Positions 6,757-15,833 of a DNA stretch of 64,000 nt are shown in pieces (the stretch's first letter is position 1; every line of letters starts with the position of its first letter). The position numbers and the translations under genes were made by a program. Origin of the DNA: JBFMHP01 sp964557295 (GTDB lineage: Bacteria > Pseudomonadota > Gammaproteobacteria > RBG-16-57-12); assembly GCA_964557295.1 (NCBI GenBank), contig CAZKZP010000007.1, positions 27,306 to 91,305 on the forward strand, written 5' to 3'. The notes beneath the pieces were generated by a model. It had not been told where the DNA came from. It saw nothing but the letters and a program-made list of their open reading frames with translations, and made no database searches.

Positions 6757-7614
6757 ATGTCATTTCTTCTTGGTTATCTAGTTATCATCGGTACGGTCTT
6801 CGGCGGCTATTTGATGGCCCACGGGATCTTGGGTGCGTTGTGGCAGCCGGCGGAGCTGGTCATCATCGGCGGGGGTGCGCTGGGTGCGTTCATCGCCTCC
6901 AATCCGCCCAAGGTGCTCAAGGCGGTGCTGAAGAGCTTGCCGCTGTTGTTCAAGGGCTCGAAATATAACAAGGCGCTGTATCTGGATCTGCTGGGCTTGA
7001 TGTATGACCTCTTCAGCAAGTCGCGCAAGGAAGGGCTGATGTCGCTGGAGGCGGACATCGAGGAGCCGGAAAACAGCGAGATCTTCAATAAGTATCCCAA
7101 GATTCTAGCCGATCATCACACCATCGAGTTTATCTGTGACTATATCCGCCTGATGGTGGGCGGGACGATGAATCCCTTTGAATTGGAAAACCTGATGGAT
7201 GTCGAGCTCGAAACCCACCATCAGGAGGGTCATCTGCCGAGCTCCTCGGTGCAGACGCTGGCCGATAGCCTGCCGGCCTTCGGGATCGTGGCGGCGGTGA
7301 TGGGGGTGGTCATCACCATGGGCTCCTTGGGTGGTCCGGTGGAGGAGATCGGCGCCCACGTCGCCGCTGCCCTGGTCGGGACCTTCCTCGGGATTCTGCT
7401 GGGTTATGGCTTCGTCGGGCCGATCGGCGCACTGCTGGGCAGTATCTCCAGCGAAGAAGGCAAGTTCTACGAGTGCATCAAGGTCTGCATGCTGGCGACC
7501 TTGAACGGCTACAACCCGCAGGTGGCGGTGGAGTTCGGGCGCAAGAGTATCTACCCCAGCGTGCGGCCGGGCTTCATGGAGCTGGAAAACCACGTAAAGG
7601 GCAGAAAAGAGTAG
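6757..7614 (+). CDS. motA: Flagellar motor stator protein MotA
   Basis: A 285-residue inner-membrane protein that, with MotB, forms the proton-driven stator. The start LLGYLVIIGTVFGGYLMAHG is the first membrane span of MotA. Two more spans lie at about 170-215 (FGIVAAVMGVVITMGSLGG and AALVGTFLGILLGYGFVGP), with the cytoplasmic loop between. The usual E. coli-type MotA length is about 295. motB follows after 14 bases, and transcription is probably driven by the FliA promoter upstream. No strong Shine-Dalgarno is visible before the ATG. Confidence 0.95.
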   Translation: MSFLLGYLVIIGTVFGGYLMAHGILGALWQPAELVIIGGGALGAFIASNPPKVLKAVLKSLPLLFKGSKYNKALYLDLLGLMYDLFSKSRKEGLMSLEADIEEPENSEIFNKYPKILADHHTIEFICDYIRLMVGGTMNPFELENLMDVELETHHQEGHLPSSSVQTLADSLPAFGIVAAVMGVVITMGSLGGPVEEIGAHVAAALVGTFLGILLGYGFVGPIGALLGSISSEEGKFYECIKVCMLATLNGYNPQVAVEFGRKSIYPSVRPGFMELENHVKGRKE

Positions 7615-7628
7615 TCGGCTGAGGCGCC

Positions 7629-8729
7629 ATGCTGGAAAAAAATCAACCGATAGTCGTCAAGAAGATCAAGAAGGGTGGGCATGCCCATCATGGCGGCGCC
7701 TGGAAGATCGCGTACGCGGATTTCGTCACCGCGATGATGGCGTTCTTCCTGCTGATGTGGTTGCTGGCGATGACCACGCCCGAGCAGAAACGGGCGATTT
7801 CCGAGTACTTCCAGAATCCGACCTCCACCGTGGGCGGCCAGCAGGGCGCGAGCAGCAGCCTGATCTCGGTCGGCAGCACCATTGCATTTGAAACGGCCAG
7901 CCTGGGCCAGAATCCGAACCCCACCTATCAGGGGCCGCGCAGCGAATACACCGTGCCCAACGACAATGACGCGAAGAAGCGGGTGGAGGAGCTGGAGCAG
8001 AAGAGTCTGGAGAATCTCAAGGAGCAGATCGAGCAGGCCATCGATCAGAATCAGCGCCTCATGCCGTTCAAGGATCAATTGAAACTCGATATGACCAAGG
8101 ATGGCCTGGTGATCCAGGTGATGGACAAGAACAATCGCCCGATGTTCGCGCTCGGCAGCGCCGAGGTGCAGCCTTACATGATCGGGATCCTGCACGAGCT
8201 GGCGAAGTTCATCAATGACGTGCCGAACAACATCAGCCTCGCCGGGCATACCGATGCCTTGAATTACAACTCCAGCGCGGGGTACACCAACTGGGAACTC
8301 TCCAGCGACCGGGCCAACGCCTCGCGGCGCGAGTTGATCGCCGGCGGGATGAATCCGGAGAAGATCAGCCGCGTGCAGGGGCTGGCGTCCACCTCCTTGC
8401 ACGATACGCAGGACCCCAATAACCCGATCAACCGGCGCATCAGTATCACGGTGCTCAAGCAGAGCGCGCTCGATGACATCCGCGCGGAGGGCGCGGTCGC
8501 CCCGGCGCTGACGCCGTCGGACGCGCCCGCCGCGCCGGCGGAGACGGCGACCCCGGTGCAGCCGCCTACCGCGACCGCGCAGGCTACCGTCACGCCCGCC
8601 CCGGCGGCGCTGGAGCCCGCGCCTGTCCCGACCGGTGACACGGTGCCGAGCCTGATCAATCTGCCGGCGCTGCCGGAGGCCATGCCCAACAAGGCCGACG
8701 AAGTTCCCACTGTGCGCAGCCGGCATTGA
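7629..8729 (+). CDS. motB: Flagellar motor stator protein MotB
   Basis: A 366-residue protein. A basic N-terminus is followed by one membrane span, YADFVTAMMAFFLLMWLLAM (about 29-48), whose Asp31 corresponds to the proton-carrying Asp32 of E. coli MotB. The periplasmic OmpA-like peptidoglycan-binding domain follows at about 165-280 (ISLAGHTDALNY, WELSSDRANASRREL, NRRISITV). The last 80 residues are a Pro/Ala-rich low-complexity tail (PAPAALEPAPVPTG), longer than in E. coli MotB (308). It pairs with motA. Confidence 0.95.
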   Translation: MLEKNQPIVVKKIKKGGHAHHGGAWKIAYADFVTAMMAFFLLMWLLAMTTPEQKRAISEYFQNPTSTVGGQQGASSSLISVGSTIAFETASLGQNPNPTYQGPRSEYTVPNDNDAKKRVEELEQKSLENLKEQIEQAIDQNQRLMPFKDQLKLDMTKDGLVIQVMDKNNRPMFALGSAEVQPYMIGILHELAKFINDVPNNISLAGHTDALNYNSSAGYTNWELSSDRANASRRELIAGGMNPEKISRVQGLASTSLHDTQDPNNPINRRISITVLKQSALDDIRAEGAVAPALTPSDAPAAPAETATPVQPPTATAQATVTPAPAALEPAPVPTGDTVPSLINLPALPEAMPNKADEVPTVRSRH

Positions 8730-8790
8730 TCGCCGAATTATTTTTTCTCGGTAGTTTCCGCCATACGCATTCCCCGTTACAATGCGCAGC

Positions 8791-9897
8791 ATGTCAGGCA
8801 ATTCATTCGGAAAACTCTTCACCGTCACCACCTTCGGGGAAAGCCATGGGCCGGCTCTGGGGGCGATCGTCGACGGTTGTCCGCCCGGCCTCGAACTCTC
8901 GGAAGAGGATTTGCAGCACGATCTCGACCGCAGAAAGCCCGGTACCTCGCGCCACACCACGCAGCGGCGCGAAGAAGACAGGGTGCGGATTCTCTCCGGG
9001 GTGTTCGAGGGCAAGACGACCGGCACGCCGATCGGCCTGCTGATCGAGAACACCGATCAGCGTTCCAAGGATTATTCCGAGATCAAGGACNNNNNNNNNN
9101 GCCCCGGTCACGCCGATTACACCTATCTGCAAAAATACGGCATCCGCGACTATCGCGGCGGCGGCCGTTCCTCAGCGCGCGAGACCGCCATGCGCGTGGC
9201 CGCCGGGGCGATCGCGAAGAAATATCTCAAGCAGCGTTTCGGCGTCGAGATCCGCGGCTATCTGGCCCAGTTGGGGCCGATCAAGCCCGTAACCTTCGAC
9301 TGGGCGGAGGTGGAGCGCAATCCATTCTTCTGTCCGGATGCCGGCAAGGTCCCCGAATTGGAATCCTATATGGATGCCTTGCGCAAGGAGGGCAATTCCA
9401 TCGGCGCTCGGATCACCGTGGTGGCCAGTCCGGTGCCGGTCGGCTGGGGCGAGCCGATCTTCGACCGGCTCNNNNNNNNNNTCGCCCATGCCTTGATGAG
9501 CATCAACGCCGTCAAGGGCGTGGAGATCGGCGATGGTTTCGCGGTGGTGGAACAGAAGGGCACCGAGCATCGCGACGAGATGTCGCCGCGCGGCTATTTG
9601 AGCAACCACGCCGGCGGGATTCTGGGCGGCATCTCCAGCGGGCAGGACATCATCGCCAGCATCGCGCTCAAGCCGACCTCCAGCATCCGCATTCCGGGGC
9701 AAAGCATCTCGGTGACGGGCGAGCCGGTGGAAGTGGTCACGACCGGGCGCCACGATCCCTGTGTCGGCATCCGCGCCACGCCGATCGCCGAGGCGATGAT
9801 GGCGCTGGTGTTGATGGATCACGCGCTGCGACAGCGCGCGCAGAATGCCGATGTGAGCTGCGCGACCCCCGTTATCCCAGGCAAGGTCGTGGAATAA
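8791..9897 (+). CDS. aroC: Chorismate synthase (two 10-N placeholders inside)
   Basis: It makes chorismate from 5-enolpyruvylshikimate 3-phosphate, the branch point to the aromatic amino acids. The signatures GESHGPALGAIVDG, DLDRRKPGTSRHTTQRR, YRGGGRSSARETAMRVAAGA and SNHAGGILGGISSGQ are all present. The start is placed at MSGNSFGKLF (ATG 8791); an ATG at 8782 is also in frame. Ten-N runs at 9091-9100 and 9471-9480 hide the usual KFR/VFR-PGHADY and DRL-DADI-AHA motifs. By homology the first should be about 7 bases and the second about 10. A weak promoter (TTTCCG-N17-TACAAT) precedes the gene. Confidence 0.95.
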   Translation: MSGNSFGKLFTVTTFGESHGPALGAIVDGCPPGLELSEEDLQHDLDRRKPGTSRHTTQRREEDRVRILSGVFEGKTTGTPIGLLIENTDQRSKDYSEIKDXXXXPGHADYTYLQKYGIRDYRGGGRSSARETAMRVAAGAIAKKYLKQRFGVEIRGYLAQLGPIKPVTFDWAEVERNPFFCPDAGKVPELESYMDALRKEGNSIGARITVVASPVPVGWGEPIFDRLXXXXAHALMSINAVKGVEIGDGFAVVEQKGTEHRDEMSPRGYLSNHAGGILGGISSGQDIIASIALKPTSSIRIPGQSISVTGEPVEVVTTGRHDPCVGIRATPIAEAMMALVLMDHALRQRAQNADVSCATPVIPGKVVE

Positions 9898-9908
9898 ATC
9901 AAGCCGCC

Positions 9909-11042
9909 ATGCCTTATTGGCGCCTCTCCACATTCTATCTGTTCTACTTTGTGTCCATCGGCGCCTTCGTGCCGTACTGGACTCTCTACCTGAAATCACT
10001 CGGATACAGCGCGGCGGAGATCGGCGAGCTCATGGCGGTGATCATGATCACCAAGGTGATCTCGCCCAACGTCTGGGGGTGGCTCGCCGATCACACCGGC
10101 CGGCGCATGCTGATCGTGCAGATTGGCTGCGTGTGCGCCGCGCTGGGGTTCACCGGCGTCTTCTTCGCCGAGAATTATTGGCAGCTTATGGCGGTGATGC
10201 TGTTCTACAGCTTTTTCTGGAATGCCACCTTGCCGCAGTTCGAGGCAATCACCTTGAATCATCTCGGCGAGGATTCTCATCGCTACAGCATGATCCGGCT
10301 GTGGGGTTCCATCGGCTTTATCATCGCCGTCGCGCTGCTGGGGCCGTTTCTGGCGTTCAAGGGCGCGGTGATCGTGCCGCAGGTGCTGCTGGTCGTATTG
10401 GCCGTCATCGCGGTGCTGAGTCTGTGGATGCCAGCGGAGCGGGCCGGCGCGCCGCTGGCGGCGGACTCCGAGCCGCTGCTCCAGGTATTGATGAAGCCCC
10501 AGGTCGCGGCGGTGCTGCTGGCCTGTTTCCTCAATCAGGCGAGCCACGGGCCGTATTACACCTTCTACACCATTTATCTCGAGCAGCATGGATATTCGAG
10601 CGGCGTCATCGGCCTGCTCTGGGCGCTCGGGGTGATCGCCGAGGTCGGGGTGTTCCTGGTGATGCACCGCCTGGTGTTGCGCCTCGGACTGCGGCGGCTG
10701 TTCATGCTGAGCATGGCGTTGACCTCGGCGCGCTGGCTGATGATCGGTTTCGGCGTGGATGATCCGGCGATCTTGTTCTCGGCGCAGCTGCTGCACGCCG
10801 CCAGTTTCGGCATCTATCATGCGGTGGCGATCCAGTTGATCCACCGCTTCTTCAAGGGCAAGCATCAGGGCCAGGGCCAGGCGATGTACAGCAGCGTGAG
10901 CTTCGGCCTGGGCGGGGCCGTGGGCGCTTTGTACGCCGGTTATCTCTGGGAGTGGGCCGGCGCGACGCAGACCTTCCTGGTCGCCGCTGTGCTGAGTGCC
11001 GCGGCGTATCTGGTGGTGTGGCGTGGGGTCAGGCATGCGTGA
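9909..11042 (+). CDS. MFS transporter, 3-phenylpropionate transporter-like (HcaT/YcaD type)
   Basis: A 377-residue inner-membrane protein with about 12 predicted spans. It starts MPYWRLSTFYLFYFVSIGAF, typical of the PPP/HcaT family (nucleoside:H+ symporter-like MFS), and keeps FVPYWTLYLKSLGYS, WGWLADHTGRR (the MFS loop 2-3 motif) and FHAA/IYHAVAIQLIHRFF-type residues near helix 10. The substrate is not predictable. It begins 11 bases after aroC and could be co-transcribed with it. Confidence 0.85.
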   Translation: MPYWRLSTFYLFYFVSIGAFVPYWTLYLKSLGYSAAEIGELMAVIMITKVISPNVWGWLADHTGRRMLIVQIGCVCAALGFTGVFFAENYWQLMAVMLFYSFFWNATLPQFEAITLNHLGEDSHRYSMIRLWGSIGFIIAVALLGPFLAFKGAVIVPQVLLVVLAVIAVLSLWMPAERAGAPLAADSEPLLQVLMKPQVAAVLLACFLNQASHGPYYTFYTIYLEQHGYSSGVIGLLWALGVIAEVGVFLVMHRLVLRLGLRRLFMLSMALTSARWLMIGFGVDDPAILFSAQLLHAASFGIYHAVAIQLIHRFFKGKHQGQGQAMYSSVSFGLGGAVGALYAGYLWEWAGATQTFLVAAVLSAAAYLVVWRGVRHA

Positions 11043-11237
11043 GACCATCCTTAAGCGATGTCTAAGCGAGGCCGTTAATCTGATGTGAGCGTGTTGGGTG
11101 CGATTGGTCCGGGATTTGAATTACACGTAGATTTTTGAGATTGTTAGTGCCTGGGGGATGCCGGTCCGCGGGGAAGTGATCCGTCGGATCGGGTGTGGTT
11201 CAACCGTTTTCGAATCTGAAACATAGAGGGGCTGTTC

Positions 11238-12596
11238 ATGCGGTATGTCGTCCTGCTTCTGATGTTGGCGATGGCCAATGCCGCGTTGGCCGACAAGGCG
11301 GGCATCACGGGGTATAGCGGCAAGGAGGCGGGCAAGGGGTGCGGTGGGTGTCATAAGAGCGAAGGCAAGCCGACCGTGAAGCTGGTGGGGCCGAAGACGG
11401 TCAAACCCAGCGCGACGGCCGAATATTCCGTCACCATCACCGATCCCAGTTTAAATGCCGGCGGGTTCAACGCGGCGGTCACCGACGGGCAGTTCGACGT
11501 CACTAACAAGGACATCAAGCTGGTCAACAACGAATTGACGCACGCCAAGGCGAAATGGCCCGACGCCAAGGGGGATGTGGTCTTCAAATTCAACTGGATC
11601 GCGCCCAAGAAGGAAGGCGCCTACAAGATCTTTTTGGCCGCGGCGGCCGTGGACGATGACGAGACGAGCAATGGCGATGGGGTGGCGGCGACTGTGTTCG
11701 AGGTCGAGGTTACCCAGAAGGCCGGAAACAAGGTCAATGATGTGAATTCTCCTCCGGTGCCGCAGATCTCCGGTCCCAGTAGCGGCATGCCGGGCAACAG
11801 CCTCTATTTCAACGGCATCCGCTCCACGGATGACGGCAAGATCGTGTCGTTCGAATGGGACTTCGGCGATGGCGAACAGGGCAAGGGCCAGTCCGTGACG
11901 CATGTGTACAAGAATCCGGGGACATATGCCGTGTCGATGACGGTCAAGGACGACAAGGGCGAGAAGGCGGTGGCCAGCCACAGCCTGAATGTCATCAAGA
12001 CCCGTGAAGGCCGTCCACCTCCGATTGCGCTGGCCGGCGGCCCCTATGCGGCCATGGTGGGCGAGCCGGTGGATATGGATGCCAGCCAGTCACGGGCGGG
12101 TCAGGGTTATTTGACCAAGTACCATTGGGATTTCGGCGATGGTTCGACCGGCGAGGGGCCGAAGGTCGCGCACGCGTATTATGAACCCGGACTGTATCAG
12201 GTGATCTTGACGGTGGAAGACAGCGAAGGTCAGCCGGTCGCCACCAACGCCTACGTGAAGATCGAACGCGGCAGCTCGGCGCGGATCGTGCAAATGAACT
12301 TTCCCAACGAGGTCACGATGGCAGACCACCAGGAGATGCGCCTGCCGATGGCCATCGAGATCGATGGCGTCTCACTGCCGAAGGACCAACCGCTCTGCGG
12401 CACACTCGCCATCGAGCGGGGCGGCGTGCCGTTCGAGACCAAGCCGGTGTGCCTGAAGCATGGCGAAACCGCGGTGGTGACCACCGAGTTTGTGGTCAGC
12501 AAGAATGATCCGCCGAAGACCGAGTGGCGCGCGGTGCTGACGCTCGATAACGGATTCAAGACGGACATCTCCCGCAAGATGAAGGTCCACAAATAG
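11238..12596 (+). CDS. Exported protein with one heme c motif and two PKD domains
   Basis: A 452-residue protein. A signal peptide covers about residues 1-18 (LLLMLAMANAALA). A heme-attachment motif Cys35-Gly-Gly-Cys38-His39 follows in GKGCGGCHKSEGK, then a Reeler/'choice-of-anchor'-like beta domain (about 45-160, FNAAVTDGQFDVTNKDIKL). PKD domains lie at about 172-253 and 260-343 (each with FEWDFGDG or YHWDFGDG and a G-x-Y-x-V strand), with a C-terminal beta domain of about 100 residues. No LPXTG or transmembrane anchor is seen. It is probably periplasmic or surface-exposed; function is unknown. It is a single gene with its own upstream region of 195 bases, which shows no clear promoter. Confidence 0.72.
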   Translation: MRYVVLLLMLAMANAALADKAGITGYSGKEAGKGCGGCHKSEGKPTVKLVGPKTVKPSATAEYSVTITDPSLNAGGFNAAVTDGQFDVTNKDIKLVNNELTHAKAKWPDAKGDVVFKFNWIAPKKEGAYKIFLAAAAVDDDETSNGDGVAATVFEVEVTQKAGNKVNDVNSPPVPQISGPSSGMPGNSLYFNGIRSTDDGKIVSFEWDFGDGEQGKGQSVTHVYKNPGTYAVSMTVKDDKGEKAVASHSLNVIKTREGRPPPIALAGGPYAAMVGEPVDMDASQSRAGQGYLTKYHWDFGDGSTGEGPKVAHAYYEPGLYQVILTVEDSEGQPVATNAYVKIERGSSARIVQMNFPNEVTMADHQEMRLPMAIEIDGVSLPKDQPLCGTLAIERGGVPFETKPVCLKHGETAVVTTEFVVSKNDPPKTEWRAVLTLDNGFKTDISRKMKVHK

Positions 12597-12634
12597 CGCA
12601 CGGCGCGGCTGTCCTCGGCGCGCGGGAAGGCGGT

Positions 12635-13516
12635 TCAAACCCCGGGCACGACCTTCTGTTGCAGCAGCTCCACCATCCGCTTGGCCGCATTCGAGAGGGT
12701 GCGGTCGCGGTGGAACACCATGCCCAGGGTGCGACTGAGGCGGATGTGATTGGGCTTCAGCTCGATGAGATCGCCGCCGAGCATCCCGGCCGGCAGCAGG
12801 CTCCAGCCCAGGCCGATCGACACCATCATCCGGATCGTTTCGAGATTGTTCGTGGTCATGCCGCGGCGGATGTTGCATTGATGCTTGAGCAACGCGGCCG
12901 CCAGGATCTGATAGGTGGTCGTGTCGGCCGTCGGCAGGATCGCGGGGTGTTCGCCGAGCTGTTGCGGGGTGAGGCGCTTGCGTAGCGCCAAGGGATGCTG
13001 GGCGCCGCACACAAAGCACAGCGGGTCGCGCCACACGGCTTGCGCTGCCAACTGTTCCGGCAGTTGCAGCGGCAAGGTGATCACGCCGAACTCCAGCTGC
13101 CCGCCGCCCACCGCATCGAGGATCGCCTCCGAACCCATGAAGTGCAGATCGAGTTCGACCTCGGGATAGCGGGTGCTGTAGTCCCGCAGCACGGGCGGCA
13201 GCCGGTGCAGGCCGATGTGATGACTGGTGCCGATGCTCAGCCGCCCGGCCACATGGCCCGAAAGATTGCGGATCTGGCAGCGGCTGTCTTCGAGTTCCGC
13301 CAGGATGTGCTGCGCGCGCGGCAGCAGCGCGCGGCCGGCCTCGGTGAGGAAGATCTGATGGCCGATGCGATCAAACAGTTTCGCGTCCAATTCCTCCTCC
13401 AGTGCGAAGACGCGCTTGCTCACCGCCGGCTGGGTGAGAAACAGCCGCTCGGCGGCGCGGGAAAACGAGCCGGTCTCGGCGACGGCGATGAAGGCGGTCA
13501 AGTTGGCGGTTTGCAT
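12635..13516 (-). CDS. LysR-family transcriptional regulator, divergent from leuC
   Basis: A 293-residue LysR-type regulator. The winged helix-turn-helix (about 1-60) has FIAVAETGSFSRAAERLFL then TQPAVSKRVFALEEEL, and the substrate-binding domain covers about 88-290. It is transcribed away from leuC across 108 bases, the usual arrangement for a LysR regulator of a neighbouring operon. Control of the leuCDB genes is therefore likely, with a leucine-pathway intermediate as a possible co-inducer, but this is inferred from position only. The intergenic region is AT-rich with several T-N11-A candidates and no single clear operator. Confidence 0.88.
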   Translation of the reverse strand: MQTANLTAFIAVAETGSFSRAAERLFLTQPAVSKRVFALEEELDAKLFDRIGHQIFLTEAGRALLPRAQHILAELEDSRCQIRNLSGHVAGRLSIGTSHHIGLHRLPPVLRDYSTRYPEVELDLHFMGSEAILDAVGGGQLEFGVITLPLQLPEQLAAQAVWRDPLCFVCGAQHPLALRKRLTPQQLGEHPAILPTADTTTYQILAAALLKHQCNIRRGMTTNNLETIRMMVSIGLGWSLLPAGMLGGDLIELKPNHIRLSRTLGMVFHRDRTLSNAAKRMVELLQQKVVPGV

Positions 13517-13567
13517 GGCGGCGCTCGTCTATTCCAAAGATGAATAGATTATATGAAAAATATGAAT

Positions 13568-13596
13568 TTGCGTAATAGATAACGCGGTACTAAGAT
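13568..13596 (+). promoter_or_regulatory. Candidate sigma-70 promoter of the leuCDB operon
   Basis: TTGCGT, 17 bases, TAAGAT, ending 29 bases before the leuC ATG, inside the AT-rich leuC/LysR divergent region. Its -35 overlaps a small inverted repeat (GCGT...ACGC) that a LysR regulator could use. Confidence 0.5.
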
Positions 13597-13624
13597 CGCA
13601 GAACGATACGCAAAGGGCGAGCAT

Positions 13625-15028
13625 ATGGCAGGCAAGACTCTCTACGACAAACTCTGGGATTCCCACGTGGTGCGCACCGGCGATGACGGCGCCTCCCTCA
13701 TCTATATCGATCGGCACCTGGTGCATGAGGTGACCTCGCCGCAGGCCTTCGAAGGGCTGCGCCTGGCCGGGCGCCAAGTGTGGCGGCGCGAGGCGAATCT
13801 CGCCACGCCGGACCACAACGTGCCGACCACCGACCGCCGCCTGGGCATCAGCGATCCCATCTCGCGCACCCAGGTCGAGACGCTGGACCAGAACTGCGTC
13901 GATTTCGGCATCACCGAGTTTCGCATGGACGATATCCGCCAGGGCATCGTGCATGTGGTCGGCCCGGAGCAGGGCGCGACCCTGCCGGGCATGACGGTCG
14001 TCTGCGGCGACTCACATACCTCCACGCACGGGGCCTTCGGCGCACTGGCGCACGGCATCGGCACCTCGGAGGTCGAGCACGTGCTCGCCACGCAATGCCT
14101 GATCCAGAAGAAATCCAAGAGCATGCTGATCAGCGTGGACGGGCGCGCCGCGCCGGGCGTCACCGCCAAGGACATCGTGCTCGCCATCATCGGCGAGATC
14201 GGCACCGCCGGCGGCACGGGCTATGCCATCGAGTTCGGCGGCGCGGCCATCCGCGCCTTGTCGATGGAAGGCCGCATGACGGTGTGCAATATGGCGATCG
14301 AGGCCGGCGCGCGCGCCGGGATGATCGGCGTGGATGACACGACCATCGACTACGTCAAGGGCCGTCCCTATGCCCCCACGGGCGAGAACTGGACGAAGGC
14401 CGTCGCCGCCTGGCGCGAGCTGCACAGCGATGCCGACGCGCAGTTTGACCGCGTGTTGCGCCTCGATGCCCGCAAGATCAAGCCGCAAGTGACCTGGGGC
14501 ACCTCGCCGGAGATGGTGGTGGCGGTGGACGCGCGCGTGCCGGACCCGGCGCAGATCGCGGACCCTGTCAAACGCGCCGGCATGGTCGCGGCCCTGAAAT
14601 ACATGGGGCTGGAGGCCAATACGCCGATCACCAATATCAAACTGGACAAGGTCTTCATCGGTTCCTGCACCAACTCCCGCATCGAGGATCTGCGCGCCGC
14701 CGCCGCCGTGGCCAAGGGCAAGCGCGTCGCCGCGAACATCAAACAGGCGCTGGTCGTGCCGGGCTCCGGCCTGGTCAAACAGCAAGCGGAAAAAGAGGGG
14801 CTGGATCGCATCTTCATCGACGCTGGTTTCGAGTGGCGCGAGCCGGGCTGTTCGATGTGCCTGGCGATGAACGCCGATCGGCTGGAGCCGGGCGAGCGCT
14901 GTGCCTCCACCTCGAACCGCAATTTCGAAGGACGCCAAGGGCCGGGCGGGCGCACGCACCTGGTCAGCCCGGCGATGGCGGCCGCGGCGGCGATCGCCGG
15001 TCATTTTGTCGATGTCACCCAACGTTGA
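13625..15028 (+). CDS. leuC: 3-isopropylmalate dehydratase large subunit
   Basis: A 467-residue aconitase-family protein that, with LeuD, isomerises 2- to 3-isopropylmalate in leucine synthesis. Signatures are GDSHTSTHGAFGALAHGIGT, and the 4Fe-4S ligands in FIGSCTNSR and EPGCSMCLAMN. The length equals that of the E. coli enzyme (466). AAGGGCGAGC precedes the ATG. leuD lies downstream beyond a 41-residue lipoprotein gene. Confidence 0.97.
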   Translation: MAGKTLYDKLWDSHVVRTGDDGASLIYIDRHLVHEVTSPQAFEGLRLAGRQVWRREANLATPDHNVPTTDRRLGISDPISRTQVETLDQNCVDFGITEFRMDDIRQGIVHVVGPEQGATLPGMTVVCGDSHTSTHGAFGALAHGIGTSEVEHVLATQCLIQKKSKSMLISVDGRAAPGVTAKDIVLAIIGEIGTAGGTGYAIEFGGAAIRALSMEGRMTVCNMAIEAGARAGMIGVDDTTIDYVKGRPYAPTGENWTKAVAAWRELHSDADAQFDRVLRLDARKIKPQVTWGTSPEMVVAVDARVPDPAQIADPVKRAGMVAALKYMGLEANTPITNIKLDKVFIGSCTNSRIEDLRAAAAVAKGKRVAANIKQALVVPGSGLVKQQAEKEGLDRIFIDAGFEWREPGCSMCLAMNADRLEPGERCASTSNRNFEGRQGPGGRTHLVSPAMAAAAAIAGHFVDVTQR

Positions 15029-15042
15029 ATGAGGTTTGGCCT

Positions 15043-15168
15043 ATGTTGAAGTACGTGAGCATGGTTTTGTTGGTCGTCGTCAGCGTGAGCGGATGCGCCA
15101 CCATGGAGGGCTTGGGCAAGGATCTGGGCGCGCTCGGCGACAAGATCGAAGACGCCGCGACGAAATAA
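15043..15168 (+). CDS. Entericidin-type small lipoprotein between leuC and leuD
   Basis: A 41-residue protein, MLKYVSMVLLVVVSVSGC followed by ATMEGLGKDL. It has a short signal peptide and a lipobox with Cys18 (VSGC). The mature part, about 24 residues ending IEDAATK, is helical and matches entericidin A/B lipoproteins (ATMEG-x-GKD pattern). It lies 14 bases after leuC and 15 before leuD, so it is co-transcribed with the leucine genes. Entericidins are linked to envelope stress or bacteriolysis in enterics; the reason for this placement is unknown. Confidence 0.8.
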   Translation: MLKYVSMVLLVVVSVSGCATMEGLGKDLGALGDKIEDAATK

Positions 15169-15183
15169 CGAGAGGACCGGAGC

Positions 15184-15831
15184 ATGGAAAAGTTTGTCAT
15201 TCTGCACGGCCTGGTCGCGCCCTTGGATCGGCCGAACGTCGATACCGACGNNNNNNNNNNCGCGATCATCCCGAAACAATTCTTGAAATCCATCAAGCGC
15301 AGCGGCTTCGGGCCGAACGCCTTCGATGAATGGCGCTATCTCGATCACGGCGAGCCGGGCATGGACAATTCCAAGCGCCCGCTCAATCCGGAGTTCGTGC
15401 TCAACCAGCCACGCTATCAAGGCGCCGCGATCCTGCTGGCGCGCGAGAACTTTGGTTGCGGCTCCAGCCGCGAGCACGCGCCGTGGGCCTTGCTCGATTA
15501 CGGCTTTCGCGCCGTCATTGCGCCGAGTTTTGCCGATATCTTCTTCAACAACTGCTTCAAGAACGGCATCCTGCCCATCGTGCTCGAGGCGAAGATCGTC
15601 GATGCGCTTTTCGCAGAGGTCGCCGTGACTCCGGGTTACCGGCTGAATGTGGATCTGGCCAACCAGCGCGTGGTCACGCCCGCGGGCACGATGTATAGTT
15701 TCGAGATCGACGCCTTCCGCAAACACTGTCTGCTCAACGGTCTGGATGACATCGGCCTGACCTTGCAGCATATCGACGCGATCAAGGCGTATGAAGCGCG
15801 CCGCCGCAACGAGGCGCCGTGGTTGCTTTGA
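15184..15831 (+). CDS. leuD: 3-isopropylmalate dehydratase small subunit (10-N placeholder)
   Basis: The partner of LeuC. It begins MEKFVILHGLVAPLDRPNVD and carries FGCGSSREHAPWALLDYG and FNNCFKNGILPI, all standard for LeuD. Ten N (15251-15260) split the motif DTD-AIIPKQF. The flanks end gacg and begin cgcgatc, sharing 'cg', and overlapping them restores DTDAIIP exactly. The four unknown residues therefore do not exist, and the real protein is about 211 residues. Confidence 0.96.
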   Translation: MEKFVILHGLVAPLDRPNVDTDXXXXAIIPKQFLKSIKRSGFGPNAFDEWRYLDHGEPGMDNSKRPLNPEFVLNQPRYQGAAILLARENFGCGSSREHAPWALLDYGFRAVIAPSFADIFFNNCFKNGILPIVLEAKIVDALFAEVAVTPGYRLNVDLANQRVVTPAGTMYSFEIDAFRKHCLLNGLDDIGLTLQHIDAIKAYEARRRNEAPWLL

Positions 15832-15833
15832 TG

